DNA of 64,000 bases from CBDESN01 sp965242495 (GCA_965242495.1 OZ251446.1:372001-436000); one strand, 5' to 3'. Shown: positions 52,131 through 63,641, numbered from the stretch's first letter. Notes: generated by a model from the sequence alone, not told the origin. Program-made: numbers and translations.

Positions 52131-55100
52131 AGGCCCGCCTCTCCGGCCTGCTGGGCGCCGCGCTGCTCGCGGCGGCGGCGTTGCTCCTCGCGCCGGGAGA
52201 CGCGCGGGCGATACAGGAATGCGGGGCCGCGAGCCTTAACGCCGTCGTCACCTGCTCGGGCGCGTCGTATCCCGACGGCATCTTCTACGGGGGAGTGGAC
52301 ACGGGCAGGTGGCTGCAGGGCAACAACCGTATCAACGTCCCGGGCAGCGCCGGCGCGACGACCACGATCACGGCCACGACCGATGGCACGAGCACGCAGT
52401 CGGTCGGCGTCTACGCGCGCGGCGGCACGGGCTCGAACGACTGGGCCCATATCATCATCGGGGGCGAGACGGACGGGACCCCCCACGTCGTGAACATCGT
52501 CCAGGGGACGAGCACGAACACCGACACCGACCGGAACAACGGCGTGTACTTCCGGACGGACGTACAGAGCGTCAACAATTCGGCGGCGACGACGATAGAA
52601 CTGAGGCGCGGGGTGACCATCGGCTCGGCGACCGACCCGATGAAGCAGAACGGCCTCTGGGCGGTGCTGGGCGGCTCCGGAGGCCGAGGCTCCGGCCCGG
52701 CCACCATCACCAGCGCGGCGCCGATCTTCGCCGCCAAGAGAGGCATCCTGTTCGCGAGGAACGTCTCGAACATCACCGGGGCGACGACGATCACGAACAA
52801 CGGCGACATCAGCTCGGGGGAGGAGGGCATCTACCTGTGGTACAGCCGGGTCGTCGCGCCCTGGGTGAGCGCCCCCCTGTCCACCCTGAACACCTTCACC
52901 GGCGGCGCGACGATCACCAACACGGGCGCCATCGCGGTGTCGGGCGCGGACAAATACGGCATCGTCATGAACTACCGGGGCATCGGCGCCGCCGAGGTCG
53001 ACAACGAGGGCGACATCGACGCGCCGCTGGGGTCGGGCATTCATCTCGTCCACGCCAACGGCGACTCCAGGCTGACGAACAACGGCGCCGCCACGCTGAC
53101 GAACCGCGGCGACGTCAGCGCGGCCACCCTCGGCCTCCGGCTCGAAAAGCACAGCGGCGCCGGCGCGACGACCCTCACCAACAGCGGCGACGTGACGGTG
53201 ACGGCCGACGCGGCGGCGGGCGCGGGGCACGCCATCTGGCTGACGGAGAACGGCAGCGGCGCCGTGACGATCACCAACAGCGGCGATCTCAGCTCGAAGA
53301 ACCACGCCCTCTACGCCGTCATGGGCGCGGCGAAGACGGCCGCCCTCGCGTTCACGAACTCCGGCGCCGTCGCGTCGGAGGACGGGGACGGCATCCGGCT
53401 CGAGCGGGGCGCCGAGGGCGACGTCACGTTCGCGAACGGCGGCACGTCCACGACCAGCGGCGACGTCTCGGGGCGGTGGCACGGCGTCTACGTCGGCAAG
53501 GCGGCGCGGATCGACTACGACCAGACGACGGGAAGGATTTCGGGCCGCACGGGCGTCTACGCCGAGGTCACGCGCGAAAACGCGGTGGGCGACATGCGCA
53601 GCGAGGACGCCGACGGGAATCACGTTCCCGCGATCGACGTCGACTGGACGGGAGGAAGCATCGCGCGCGGGACGGCGGAGAGCGACAACGGCCGTTTCCG
53701 GGCGGCGACCGCCGCGCAAGCGCTGGCCTTCGATCAGGAGTCGGCGGCCGGGAAGGCCGTCGAGGGGACGCTCCACTACGGCGGGCCGGCGGGCATCGAG
53801 GCGCATGCCCTGTCCTGGCGCGACGTGGCGGCGCAGGTGGCCAAGGGCGACGACCCGGGCGCGTTCGCGAACAACGCGGCGCAACTGACGGCCGTGCCGA
53901 CCGGCGCCACCGCCGGCGACAACGCCTACGTGGCGGCGTTCCGGGCGGCGCTCGGCAACGCGGATCTCGCGGTCGCGGCGGCGGTCTTCGAGGCCATCGA
54001 CCCCGGCTCCTCGGGGCCCCCGGTGGTCCCGGCGGCGACCAGCCTGGCCGACGTGACGGACGCGGAGATCGTGACGTATCTCCAGACGGACAACGGGGCC
54101 ACCAGAGCCCTGCTGCGGAACATTCTGGCGCAGGGCCTCTCGGACAAGGAGAAGGCGGTGCTGCGGGCGGTGGCGACGGGCGACGCCACGGCCCTCACCA
54201 TCGCGCTCGACGACGCGGACGCGGGCTTCCCCAACGACTACAAGGCGGCGGTGCAGGCTCTGCTGGGCCGCCACAACATCGACGACATCCGCATCGCCAT
54301 GAGCGGAGGCTCCATCGACTCGCGCGGGGACGGCATCCGCGCCTACTACGCGACGCGGAACGACATGAACGGCGCCATCAGCGTCACCATCGCCGCGGGC
54401 GTGACCGTCACCGGCGGCGCGGCGGGCGTCCACGTCGCCAACGCGGGGCCGGGCCTGATGGTGGCCAGGAAGTACACGCCCGGCTTCGGTATGGGCGATA
54501 CCGCCGACGAGCTCGTGGCGGCGATGCACGGCGAGGGCGCGGACGCGGTCGCCTTGCGCAACCAGCTCGTCACCGTCTCCGGCGCGGTGACCGGGGGGAC
54601 GGACGCGGCGGTTCGCCTCTCGGGCGGCGGCGCGGTCATCGTCATGGAGGGGGGCAGCGCTCATGCCGGCTCCTCGGGCGTGGGCGTTCTGTCGGACGGC
54701 CCGGCGCTCGTGTACGTCGACGGCGAGGTGAAGGGCGGCGCGGGCGGCGCCGCGGCGGTGCATCTGAGCGGCGGCGGCAGCGTCACGGTGGGTCCGAACG
54801 GGCGCGTGCAGGCCGACGGCGCCGAACGCGCCATCCGGAGCGACGACGATGCGGCGATCACGCTGACCCTGGTCATCGACCGTCTGGTCCCGTACCGGGA
54901 CGACGTGAACGCTCAGGTGGACGGCTCCCTTGCGGGCGTCGCCGAAGTCCTTCTCCGCGAGGACCGGGACGGCGTCCCCACCGGTTACTCCTATACGCTG
55001 GGGGTCACCGCCGACGGCATGATGGATACCACCAAGCTCCCCTCGCGGCCGCGGCAGTTCGACTGCGCGGCGGCGGTGGACGGACGTTGCGTCATCGACG

Positions 55101-57616
55101 AAGGGGAGACGATTTCGGATCGCCGCACGGGCGTCTACGCCGCGGTCCCGCGCGCCAGCGCGCCGGGCGAGACGCGCGCGGCGTCGGACCAGCCGCTGAT
55201 CGACGTCACCTGGACGGGGACGTTCTCGCACGCGGAGGGGTCCTCCGACGCGGGCCGCTTCACGGCGGAGAGCGCCGGGGAGGCGCTCGCCTTCGACCGG
55301 GAGGCGTCGGCCGGGAAGGCGGTCGCGGAGACCATCCGCTGGGACGCGCCGGCGGGGATCGAGGCGCACGCCCTGTCCTGGCGCGACGTGGCGGCGCAGG
55401 CGGCGAAGGGCGACGATCCGGGCGAGATCGCGGACGCCGCGGCGCAGACGGCGCTCGTGCCGGCGGGCGCCACCGCCGACGACAACGCCTATGTCGCGCA
55501 GTTCAAGGCGGCGCTCGGAAACGAGGAAGTCGCGGTCGCGGCGGCGGTCCTGGAGGCCATCAAGACGGGCGCGGCCAGCCTGGACGACGTGATGGACGCG
55601 GACATCGTGGCGTACCTCCGGACGGACGACGCGGTCACGAGAGTCCTGTTGCGCGACGTGCTGGCGCAGGGTCTCTCGGACGAGGAGAAGGAGGTGTTGA
55701 AGGCGGTGGCGGCGGGTGACGCCATGGCTCTCACTACCGCGCTCGACGACGCGGACGCGGGCTTCACCGACGCCTACAAGACCGCGGTGCGGGCGCTGCT
55801 GGAGCGTTACAACGACGGCGATGTCCGGGTCAATATGACCGGAGGCTCCATCGACTCGCGCGGCGACGGCATCCGCGCCTACTACGCGACGCCCCACGCC
55901 GACAACGGCGGCATCAGCGTCACCGTGGCCGAAGGCGCGAGCGTGACCGGCGCCATGGCCGGCGTCTACGTCGCCAACGCGGGGCCGGGCCTGATGTTGG
56001 CCAGGAAGTACACGCCCGGCTTCGCCGAAGGCGATGATCCCGACGAGCTCGTGGCGGTGACGCGCGGCGAAGGCGCGAACGAGGTTCCCCTGCTCGACCA
56101 GCTCGTCACCGTTCACGGCATGGTGACCGGCGGTACGGACGCGGCGATTCACCTCTCGGGCGGCGGCGCGGTCGTCGTCGAGACGGGGGGCAAGGTGTAT
56201 GCCGGTTCCTCCGGCGTCGCGATCAAGGTGAACGACCCGGGTCCGGCGCTCATATACGTCGACGGCGAGGTGAGGGGCGGCGTGGACGGCGCCGCGGCGA
56301 TGGTTCTGCCCGCCGGCGGCAGCGTCGTCATCGGCCTGAACGGGAGCGTGAAGGCCAGCGGCGCCGACTATGCCATCCAGGGCGGCGGCATCGACGAGAC
56401 CATGGTGGACCTGATTCTGTCCGCCAACCGCCCGCGCCCGTACCGGCAGGACGTGGACGCGCAGGTGGAGGGCTCCCTGGAGGGCGTCGCCCCCGTCGTC
56501 CGTGTCCGCGAGTACCGGAACGACGCATTTAGCGGTTACACCACGTCGCTGACGGTCACCGACGGCAAGTTGGACACCAGCGGGCTTCTCTCGCGGCTGT
56601 GCCCCGATGGTCAGTCCCGCGGCGCTGAAGGTGAGTGTCCGGGAACGGGTCCGGGCGGTCCGGGGACGGGTCCGGGAGCGCCGACGCCGACGTTCTCCTG
56701 CGAGGACGTGGAGAGGATGGGAGATCGTCGCTGCCGCCTGTACGAGGCGCTGCCCTCGATGCTGCTGGCGATGAACGACCTGCCGACCTGGGCGGAGCGG
56801 ATGTCGGCGGCGCGCGACGCGCATGGCGGCTGGGCGCAGGCGGCGGCGGCGCGGGGCGAATGGCGGGCGAAGAAGGCGACGACGACCGGAAGGCTCGCCT
56901 ACGACCATCGCCGGAGCGTGGGACGCGCGGGCGTCGATCTCCTCGCCGGCGAGAACGGCCGGCTGGGGGCGTCGGTACACGGGCTCCAGGGCAAGGCGGA
57001 GATGGCGGGCGTGGGCGAGATCGAGCTGGACGGCGTGGGGGCGGGCGTCTCCGCCGCCTGGCTGGCCGGGGGGTTCTACGCGGAGGCGCAGGCGCAGATG
57101 ACGTCCTACGACGTCGATCTCAAGTCGCACACGCATGGCAGGCTGCTGAAGAAGGGGGCTTCGGGCGCGGGGTATGCGCTGGGCGTGGAGGTCGGCGAGC
57201 GGCTGTCCGTGGGCGGGGCGTCGGTGACGCCGCGCGCGGGCGTGGCGTGGTCGCGGGTCGAGTTGTCGGCGTTCACGGACATGGAGTTGGCGGGCGGTCC
57301 GCGGGTCCGGGTGCCGATGGAGGATGCGAGCGGGGTGACGGGCCGGTTGGGGGCGACGCTGGAGACGGCGGCGGGTTCTTCGGGCCGTCTGTTCGGCTCG
57401 CTGGACGTGGAGCAGGCGTTTTCGGACGAGACGAAGGTGAGGGTGGGCCGGGAGGCGTTGCGGACGGAGGCGCGGGCGACGTCGCTGCGCCTGGAGGCGG
57501 GAGGGACGTTCGCGTTGGATGAGAACGTCCTGGCGCGGGTCGCGGCGGGCTGGCGAACGAGCGGAAGCGGCACGAGCGAGTACGGCGGGAGCCTGGGCGT
57601 CCAGGTGCAGTTCTAG
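52127..57616 (+). CDS. Type V autotransporter with internally duplicated passenger
   Basis: An 1829-residue protein. The signal peptide MKARLSGLLGAALLAAAALL ends near Ala28 (ARA|IQEC). Residues about 35-470 are beta-helix repeats rich in TITNxGDI and TLTNSGDV motifs. Residues about 460-1490 contain two homologous blocks 1.55 kb apart, each with SWRDVAAQ.AKGDDPG and GGSIDSRGDGIRAYYAT. A GPGGPGTGPGAP linker near 1510 precedes a C-terminal beta-barrel from about 1540 (GGWAQAAAARGEW to GGSLGVQVQF) ending in the required aromatic residue. The passenger is displayed or released at the cell surface; adhesin or surface antigen is likely. Expression is probably switched by the C29 tract. Confidence 0.9.
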
Positions 57617-58191
57617 CCCGCGCCGGCCCCGACCGGGGGAATGACGAGTCGTCGGCGTATCCGCCTCGAGCCGACGTCCTCCCCCGCCCGTCATCGCAGC
57701 CCCCCTCGTCATTCCCGCGAAAGCGGGAATCCAGGGCAGGAAAGGACGGGTCCTTGGGCGTACCTCGAGCCGCCGTCACAGGCCCCACGTCCCCACGGAA
57801 GCAGGAATCGAAATACGAATATGGATTCCCGCTTTCGCGGGAATGACGGAAGGGAGGGCGTATCCGCCTCGAGCCGATGGCCTCCCTCGGACCGTCGTCA
57901 CAGCCCTCCTCGTCATTCCCGCGAAAGCGGGAATCCATGGTGGGAAGGGACGGGTCCTTGGGCGTACCCCGAGCCGACGTCACAGGCCTTTCGTCCCCAC
58001 GGAAGCAGGAAGGGGCGTATCCGCCCTCGAGCCGATGGCCTCTCTCGCCCGTCATCGCAGCCCCTCCGTCATTCCCGCGAAAGCGGGAATCCAGGGTGGC
58101 GCGAGGCGCTTGACGCGAGTCGATCCGGGCGGCGATGCTGGCGGAGCCGCCGACGGCTTGGAAACCGAACAATGCGGGCTATCCGACTCCG
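57617..58191. repeat. Intergenic composite hairpin repeats
   Basis: No gene. Four intact 20-bp hairpins ATTCCCGC-NNNN-GCGGGAAT lie at 57711-57730, 57825-57844, 57915-57934 and 58071-58090, separated by recurring segments such as GGACGGGTCCTTGGGCGTA and CCCCACGGAAGCAGGAA. The same segments occur at 7441-7530 and 62750-62880. Short frames reading FPRKRES are translations of the hairpin. Confidence 0.75.
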
Positions 58192-59181
58192 ATGGCCAGA
58201 CTCCGACTGACCTTTGCGGCGAGCGAGTACGACCATCTCCGCGACCTGACCGGCGGAGTCGTGCAGGCCGAGGGGATCGAGCTCAACTGGCTCAACCTGT
58301 CGATCGAGGAGACCTTCTATCGCTTCACCCGGTTCCGCGAGTGGGACGTCTCGGAGATGTCGATGGGCAAATACGCGGCCCTCAAGTCCCGGGACGCCGC
58401 CGACCTCACCGCCCTGCCGGTGTTTCCCTCCCGCGTGTTCCGCCAGTCTTCGCTCTACGTCCGCCGCGACAGCCCGCTCACCCAGGCGAGCGAGCTGCGG
58501 GGCAAGCGCGTGGGCGTCCCCGAATGGGCGCAGACCGCGTCGATCTACACCCGCGGCTGGCTCGCCCACCGGATCGGCGTCCCGTTGCAGGAAATCGACT
58601 GGGTTCAGGCCGGCGTCAACGAGCCCGGGCGGATCGAGAAGGTCGCCCTCGACCTGCCCGAGGGCGTCCGCTGCGCCGGCGTCCCCGACCGCTCGCTGAC
58701 CGAGATGCTGCTCGCGGGCGACCTCGATGCGGTCGCATCGGCCCATCCGCCGGCCCCGTTCGAGCAGGGCCGGCCCGAGGTGGTCCAGCTCTATCCCAAC
58801 TTCCGCGAGGTCGAGGAGGCCTATTACCGCGAGACCGGCATCTTCCCGATCATGCACGTGATCGCCCTGCGGGGCGACGTGTTCCGGGCCAACCGCTGGA
58901 TCGCGATGAACCTGTTCAAGGCGTTCGAGGCGGCCAAGAACAACAGCCTCGACCGCGCGATGCAGTTCACCGCGACGCGGTTTCCCTTCGCCTGGTGCTA
59001 CGAGTCGGCGCGCCGGGCGGCGGCGCTTTTCGGCGCGGATTTCTTTCCCTACGGCGTCGAACCCAACCGGACGACGCTGGAGGCGTTCCTCGACTACGCC
59101 TTCGAACAGGGCGTCTGCCGGCGCCGGCTGGCGGTCGAGGAGCTGTTCGCCGAGGAAGTGCAATCCTCGTTCAAGATATGA
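58192..59181 (+). CDS. 4,5-dihydroxyphthalate decarboxylase-like protein
   Basis: A 329-residue protein reading MARLRLTFAASEYDHLRDLT. It has a solute-binding fold without signal peptide: FREWDVSEMSMGKYAALKSR, ELRGKRVGVPEWAQTASIYT, GVPDRSLTEMLLAGDLDAV and FFPYGVEPNRTTLEAFLDY are shared with annotated 4,5-dihydroxyphthalate decarboxylases. Its relative is at 48122. No strong Shine-Dalgarno is seen at 58192. It starts an apparent operon with a 2-hydroxyacid dehydrogenase and a Mo hydroxylase. Decarboxylation of an aromatic acid is the family assignment. Confidence 0.82.
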   Translation: MARLRLTFAASEYDHLRDLTGGVVQAEGIELNWLNLSIEETFYRFTRFREWDVSEMSMGKYAALKSRDAADLTALPVFPSRVFRQSSLYVRRDSPLTQASELRGKRVGVPEWAQTASIYTRGWLAHRIGVPLQEIDWVQAGVNEPGRIEKVALDLPEGVRCAGVPDRSLTEMLLAGDLDAVASAHPPAPFEQGRPEVVQLYPNFREVEEAYYRETGIFPIMHVIALRGDVFRANRWIAMNLFKAFEAAKNNSLDRAMQFTATRFPFAWCYESARRAAALFGADFFPYGVEPNRTTLEAFLDYAFEQGVCRRRLAVEELFAEEVQSSFKI

Positions 59182-59221
59182 TCTCCGCGATGCGGGCTCC
59201 GCTCCGGCCGGGACGGCGGCG

Positions 59222-60208
59222 ATGAGCGACTGGCGGGTTGCGGTCGCCCACGCCGCGGGCGATTCGGTGCGGGCGGTCTATGACGACCTGCTGGGCCCGC
59301 GCTGCCGCATCGCCTACGTCCACGGCGCCGCGCCCGGCGACCGGGCGAAGGCGCTGGCCGAAGCCCGCGTCCTGGTCACGATCAACCTCCGCGAAGAGAT
59401 CGCGCCCGACGAACGCCGGTTGCTGGGCGGGCTCCGACTCGTCCAGCAGCTCACCGCCGGGGTCGATCACGTCCCCTTCGCCACGCTTCCCGCCGGCGTT
59501 CCGGTCGCCGGCAATGCGGGAGCCTTCGCCGCGCCGATGGCCGAGCACGCCGTCGCGATGATGCTCGCCGCGGCCAAGCGGCTCGCCGTCGAGGACGGCG
59601 CGATGCGGCGGGGCGAGTTCAACCAATCGACGCCGAACCGCATGCTCGCGGGCGAGGTCTGCGCGATCCTCGGCCTGGGCGGCGTCGGCCGGGCGGCGGC
59701 GCGGCTCGTCCGCGCGCTCGGCATGAAGGTCCACGCCGTCAACCGGACCGGCGTCGCCGACGAGCCGGTCGAGTTCCTGGGCAGGCTGGCCGACCTCGAG
59801 GCGGTGCTGCGGCCCGCCGCGGTCGTGGTCCTGTCCCTCGCGCTCACCCGCGTCACCGAAGGCCTGATCGGCGCGCGCGAACTCGCCTGGACCCGGGACG
59901 ACGTCATCCTGGTCAACGTGGCGCGCGGCGAACTCATCGACCAGGGCGCGCTTTATCGCCATCTTCTCGCCCATCCGCGCAGCACGGCCTGCCTGGACGC
60001 CTGGTGGGTGGAGCCGATCCGCCATGGCGAGTTCCGGCTCGAACACCCGCTCCTCGAACTCCCCAACGTGATCGCGTCGCCGCATAACTCGGCGGTGGTG
60101 CCCGGCAGCCTGCCCGCCGCGGCGCGCCGCGCGGCGGAGAACGTGCGCCGTCTGATCGACGGGCTCGCGCCGCTGCGGCTGGTGACCGACGAGGAAAAGC
60201 TGCGTTGA
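59222..60208 (+). CDS. D-isomer-specific 2-hydroxyacid dehydrogenase family protein
   Basis: A 328-residue NAD-dependent dehydrogenase. ILGLGGVGRAAARLVRALG is the Rossmann GxGxxG, VILVNVARGELIDQGAL the conserved cofactor/substrate block, and the catalytic acid/base is in ASPHNS (His) with the partner Glu/Asp nearby. LTAGVDHVPFATLPAGV is the N-terminal substrate region. 40 bp after the decarboxylase-like gene and 40 bp before the Mo hydroxylase. Confidence 0.9.
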   Translation: MSDWRVAVAHAAGDSVRAVYDDLLGPRCRIAYVHGAAPGDRAKALAEARVLVTINLREEIAPDERRLLGGLRLVQQLTAGVDHVPFATLPAGVPVAGNAGAFAAPMAEHAVAMMLAAAKRLAVEDGAMRRGEFNQSTPNRMLAGEVCAILGLGGVGRAAARLVRALGMKVHAVNRTGVADEPVEFLGRLADLEAVLRPAAVVVLSLALTRVTEGLIGARELAWTRDDVILVNVARGELIDQGALYRHLLAHPRSTACLDAWWVEPIRHGEFRLEHPLLELPNVIASPHNSAVVPGSLPAAARRAAENVRRLIDGLAPLRLVTDEEKLR

Positions 60209-60248
60209 CGCCCGTCCGTCCGCCCGCCTGTCCGCCCGCCTGTCCGCC

Positions 60249-62534
60249 ATGACGCTGATCGGCGAACGGGTCCGACGGGTGGAGGACCGCCCGCTGCTGC
60301 TGGGCCGCGGCCGGTTCGCCGCCGACGTGGGATTCCCGGACCAGGTCCATATGCGCGTCCTGCGTTCGCCCGTCGCCTGCGGGCGGCTCCGCGGCGTCGA
60401 CGCCGCCGCCGCGGCCGGGCTGCCCGGCGTCGTCGCGGTCTGGACCGGCCGCGACGTAGCCGACGTCCCGCCGATCGACTTCCGCCTGTCGCGCATCGGC
60501 GGGCTCGAACCCTACCGCCAGCCCATCCTCGCCCGGGACGACGTCCGCTATGCCGGCGAGCCGGTCGCGGCCGTGTTCGCCGAAGATCCTTATCTCGCGG
60601 AGGACGCCGCCGATCTAGTCCGCATCGACGTCGACGAACGCGCCCCGCGCATGGCCGCGGCCGGGCCCGCGGGCGCGTTCGCGCCGGGCCTCGACAACGA
60701 GCCCGCCGTCGTCGAGAAGTCCTACGGCGATCTCGACGCCGCCTTCGCCGCCGCCCGGCGCGTGATCGAGCTCGACCTCGCGGTGGGCCGCCACAGCGGC
60801 GTACCGCTCGAGACCCGCGGCGCGATCGCGCGCCGCGACGCCCGCGCCGGGCGCATCGAACTCTACGGCGCCGCCAAGGTGCCGCACTACAACCGCGACG
60901 CCATCGCCGCCATGCTCGGCGTCGGCCCGGACGCGGTCCAGCTGTTCGAGGGCCATGTCGGCGGCGGGTTCGGGGTGCGCGGCGAGCTCTACCCCGAGGA
61001 CGTGCTCGTCTGCCTCGCCGCCATGCGCCTGGGACGCCCCGTCAAATGGATCGAAGACCGCCGGGAGCATCTGGTCGCGACCAACCATTCGCGCGACCAG
61101 CGGCACCGCATCCGGGCCGCCGTGGACGAGCGCGGCTTCGTGCTCGGCGTGGACGACGAGATCTGGTCCGACCAGGGGGCCTATGTGCGCACCCACGCCG
61201 CGACGGTCGCCGACATCGGCGCCGCGATGCTGCCGGGACCCTACGTCTTTCCCGCCTTCCGCGCCCGCTGCCGCATCCGCATGACCAACAAGACCCCGGC
61301 CGGGACCTATCGCGCGCCCGGCCGCTACGAATCCACCTTCGCCCGCGAGCGTCTGATGGACGCCGTGGCCCATGCGCTGGCCCTCGACCGGCTCGAAGTC
61401 CGGCGGATCAACTTCATCCCCAGGGAGCGTATGCCCTTCGCGCGCTACTTCCGCGCGCTGGCGACGCCGGCGGTCTACGACAGCGGCGACTATGGCGGGC
61501 TGCTCGACCGCCTGCTCGATCACGTCGCCTATCCGCGCCTGACGGAGACTCTCGCCGGGCGGCGCCGGGCCGGCGAGATGGTCGGTCTCGGCATCGCGTG
61601 CTTCGTCGAGAAGAGCGGCCTCGGTCCCTATGACGACGTCCGCGTCGAGATCGACGGCGGCGGCCGCGTCGAGGTCGTCACCGGCGCGGCGTCGCTGGGA
61701 CAGGGCGTCGAGACCGTCATCGCCCAGATCTGCGCCGACGGCCTGGGATGCCGGCTGGAGGACGTGCGCGTGACCCACGGCCAGACGGAGCGCATCGCGC
61801 GCGGCCTGGGCGCGTTCGCCTCCCGCGTCACCGTCATGACCGGAAGCGCGACCGCGGAGGCGAGCCGGCGCTTGAAGCGAAGGCTGCTGGCCGCGGCGTC
61901 GCGGCTGTTGCAGACCCCGGCCGAGGCCCTGGAGCTCCGGGACGGGCGGGCGGTCGTCGCCGCGGCGCCGGACGGCCCGTCGGCCGCCCTCGCCGACGTC
62001 GCGCGCGCCGAACTCGGCGGCCGCGAGACCGGCGTGATCGCCGCCGACGCGACCTTCGAGGCCGAGCACATGACCTACCCCTACGGCGTGCATCTGGCGG
62101 TGGCCTCGGTCGATGCGGAGACCGCCGCGGTCGCGCTCGAACGGTTCGCGGTCGCGTTCGACGTGGGGCGCGCGGTCAACCCGATGCTGGTCGAGGGGCA
62201 GATCGCCGGCGGCGTCGCGCAGGGAATCGGCGGCGCGGTCTACGAGGAGTTTCTCTACGACGAGGCCGGTCAGCCCCTGTCGGCGAGTTTCGTCGACTAC
62301 CTCCTGCCGTCGGCGGACGAGACGCCGCCGGTGGACGTGCTGGTCTGCGAGGACGCGCCAAGCGCCACCAACCCGCTCGGGCTCAAGGGGGCGGGCGAGG
62401 GCGGCGTCAACGCAGTCGGGGCGGCGGTCGCGGCGGCGGTCGACGACGCCATCGGCCGGCCCGGCGCGGTGACGCGGCTGCCTCTCTCCCCGGCGCGTCT
62501 GCACGAAATTCTGAGCGCCAAGCCAGGCGCATAG
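60249..62534 (+). CDS. Xanthine dehydrogenase family molybdopterin-binding subunit
   Basis: A 761-residue molybdenum hydroxylase large subunit. IGERVRRVEDRPLLLGRGRF opens the protein. GHVGGGFGVRG, TYRAPGRYESTFARERLMD, GAASLGQGVETVIAQI and the C-terminal KGAGEGGVNAVG with the catalytic Glu are conserved. The family hydroxylates aromatic carbons, CO or aldehydes using Mo-MCD cofactor. The usual FAD and [2Fe-2S] subunits are not adjacent on either side, so partners must be elsewhere. Its need for Mo links it to the transporters in the left part of the window. Confidence 0.9.
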   Translation: MTLIGERVRRVEDRPLLLGRGRFAADVGFPDQVHMRVLRSPVACGRLRGVDAAAAAGLPGVVAVWTGRDVADVPPIDFRLSRIGGLEPYRQPILARDDVRYAGEPVAAVFAEDPYLAEDAADLVRIDVDERAPRMAAAGPAGAFAPGLDNEPAVVEKSYGDLDAAFAAARRVIELDLAVGRHSGVPLETRGAIARRDARAGRIELYGAAKVPHYNRDAIAAMLGVGPDAVQLFEGHVGGGFGVRGELYPEDVLVCLAAMRLGRPVKWIEDRREHLVATNHSRDQRHRIRAAVDERGFVLGVDDEIWSDQGAYVRTHAATVADIGAAMLPGPYVFPAFRARCRIRMTNKTPAGTYRAPGRYESTFARERLMDAVAHALALDRLEVRRINFIPRERMPFARYFRALATPAVYDSGDYGGLLDRLLDHVAYPRLTETLAGRRRAGEMVGLGIACFVEKSGLGPYDDVRVEIDGGGRVEVVTGAASLGQGVETVIAQICADGLGCRLEDVRVTHGQTERIARGLGAFASRVTVMTGSATAEASRRLKRRLLAAASRLLQTPAEALELRDGRAVVAAAPDGPSAALADVARAELGGRETGVIAADATFEAEHMTYPYGVHLAVASVDAETAAVALERFAVAFDVGRAVNPMLVEGQIAGGVAQGIGGAVYEEFLYDEAGQPLSASFVDYLLPSADETPPVDVLVCEDAPSATNPLGLKGAGEGGVNAVGAAVAAAVDDAIGRPGAVTRLPLSPARLHEILSAKPGA

Positions 62535-63094
62535 CAGCGCGATCTCGCCCGCCGCCCCGCGAAAGAGCGTGTGAAGAAATCCCGAGACGTCCGCGTGGGC
62601 GTCGGTTCAGCCGACCAAGCGCGCGAAATCCCCGAGCGCGCGGAGCCTGTCCCCGCGAAAGCGGGGGAATGACGAGGGAGGCCCGTGACGATGGCCCGAG
62701 GGAGGCCGTCGCGGCCCCCCCCTCCGTCATTCCCGCGAAAGCGGGAATCCAGGGCGGGAAAGGACGGGTCTTTGGGCGTATCCGCCTCGACCGACGGCTT
62801 CCCTCGGGCCGTCGTCACAGGCCCCTCGTCCCCACGGAAACAGGAATCGAAATACGAATATGGATTCCCGCTTTCGCGGGAATGACGAGGGGGGGGGGGG
62901 ACCCCGGGACACCGGCCCCGGGAAGGCCATCGGCTCGAGGCGGATACGCCAAGGGTTTCTTCACACGCTCGAAAGCGGGAATCCATATTCGTATCCGTGG
63001 GGACGGAGGGGGGTGCGCCGATGGCTCCTGGAGGGCCATCGGCTCGAGGGCGGATACGCCGGACGACTCGTCATTTCGCCGGGCGGGCCGGCGC
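62535..63094. repeat. Composite hairpin repeats with IS-end fragments
   Basis: No gene. Bases 62559-62750 duplicate 7251-7442, starting GCGAAAG-AGCGTGTGAAG. Hairpins lie at 62729-62748 and 62864-62883; a C-rich variant at 62650-62667; a G12 run at 62889-62900. At 62951-62982, AAGGGTTTCTTCACACGCT joined to CGAAAGCGGGAAT is identical to the right end of the IS at 9108-9139. Confidence 0.75.
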
Positions 63095-63613
63095 CTATGG
63101 CGCGCCGAACCAGGCGCCGTCGCGGAAGCGAACCGGCTCGGTCCGGTTCTCCTTGGAATCGCCCGCCATCGGCCTGCCCTCGCGGTCGATGCGCCGCGGC
63201 CTGTCCGGGCGGTCGTCGTTGCGGCCGCCGACGCGCAGCAGGACCAGGGGCTCCGCGCCGGTGGCGGTGAAGCGGTAGAAGCTGCCCTTGGGAAGCATGA
63301 TGCCTTCGTTGGCTCCGAGCTCGACCGTCTCGCCGTCGGGGCCTTCGAATTCCGCCGACCCGTCCAGGACGAGGAACATATGGTCTTCGTGCGGATGCGC
63401 ATGGAGCGTGTTCTCGCCGCCCGAGGCGTAGACCTTGAGCCGGACCGTCATGTCCTCCGACGCCGCCAGCGGGATGTCCGTCCGCCCCCGGTCGAGGAGC
63501 TGCGCGCGGAGCTTGAACGCGCTGGGCGCGGGGTTGCGGGCGAGCTCCCGTTGGCGGGCGTAGATCTCCGCGCTCGACGGCGCGGGCGGCATGGCGCGGG
63601 GCGTCAGCGGCAT
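63095..63613 (-). CDS. Cupin domain-containing protein
   Basis: A 172-residue protein with a single cupin barrel. The metal motif is NTLHAHPHEDHMFLVLDGSA (three His and a Glu/Asp set), with the second motif in IMLPKGSFYRFTATG. The start ATG at 63613 gives MPLTPRAMPP. It follows the 2OG oxygenase gene by 28 bp, so both form one transcript entering from the right. Possibly a dioxygenase or an isomerase; substrate unknown. Confidence 0.82.
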   Translation of the reverse strand: MPLTPRAMPPAPSSAEIYARQRELARNPAPSAFKLRAQLLDRGRTDIPLAASEDMTVRLKVYASGGENTLHAHPHEDHMFLVLDGSAEFEGPDGETVELGANEGIMLPKGSFYRFTATGAEPLVLLRVGGRNDDRPDRPRRIDREGRPMAGDSKENRTEPVRFRDGAWFGAP

Positions 63614-63641
63614 GGCGGCGGTCCCTGGTTGCGGCGGCGGG

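Noticed and set aside
62889..62900. G12 run as a second phase-variation tract
   Set aside because: It lies inside an intergenic repeat more than 700 bp from any start codon, so no gene would be switched by slippage.
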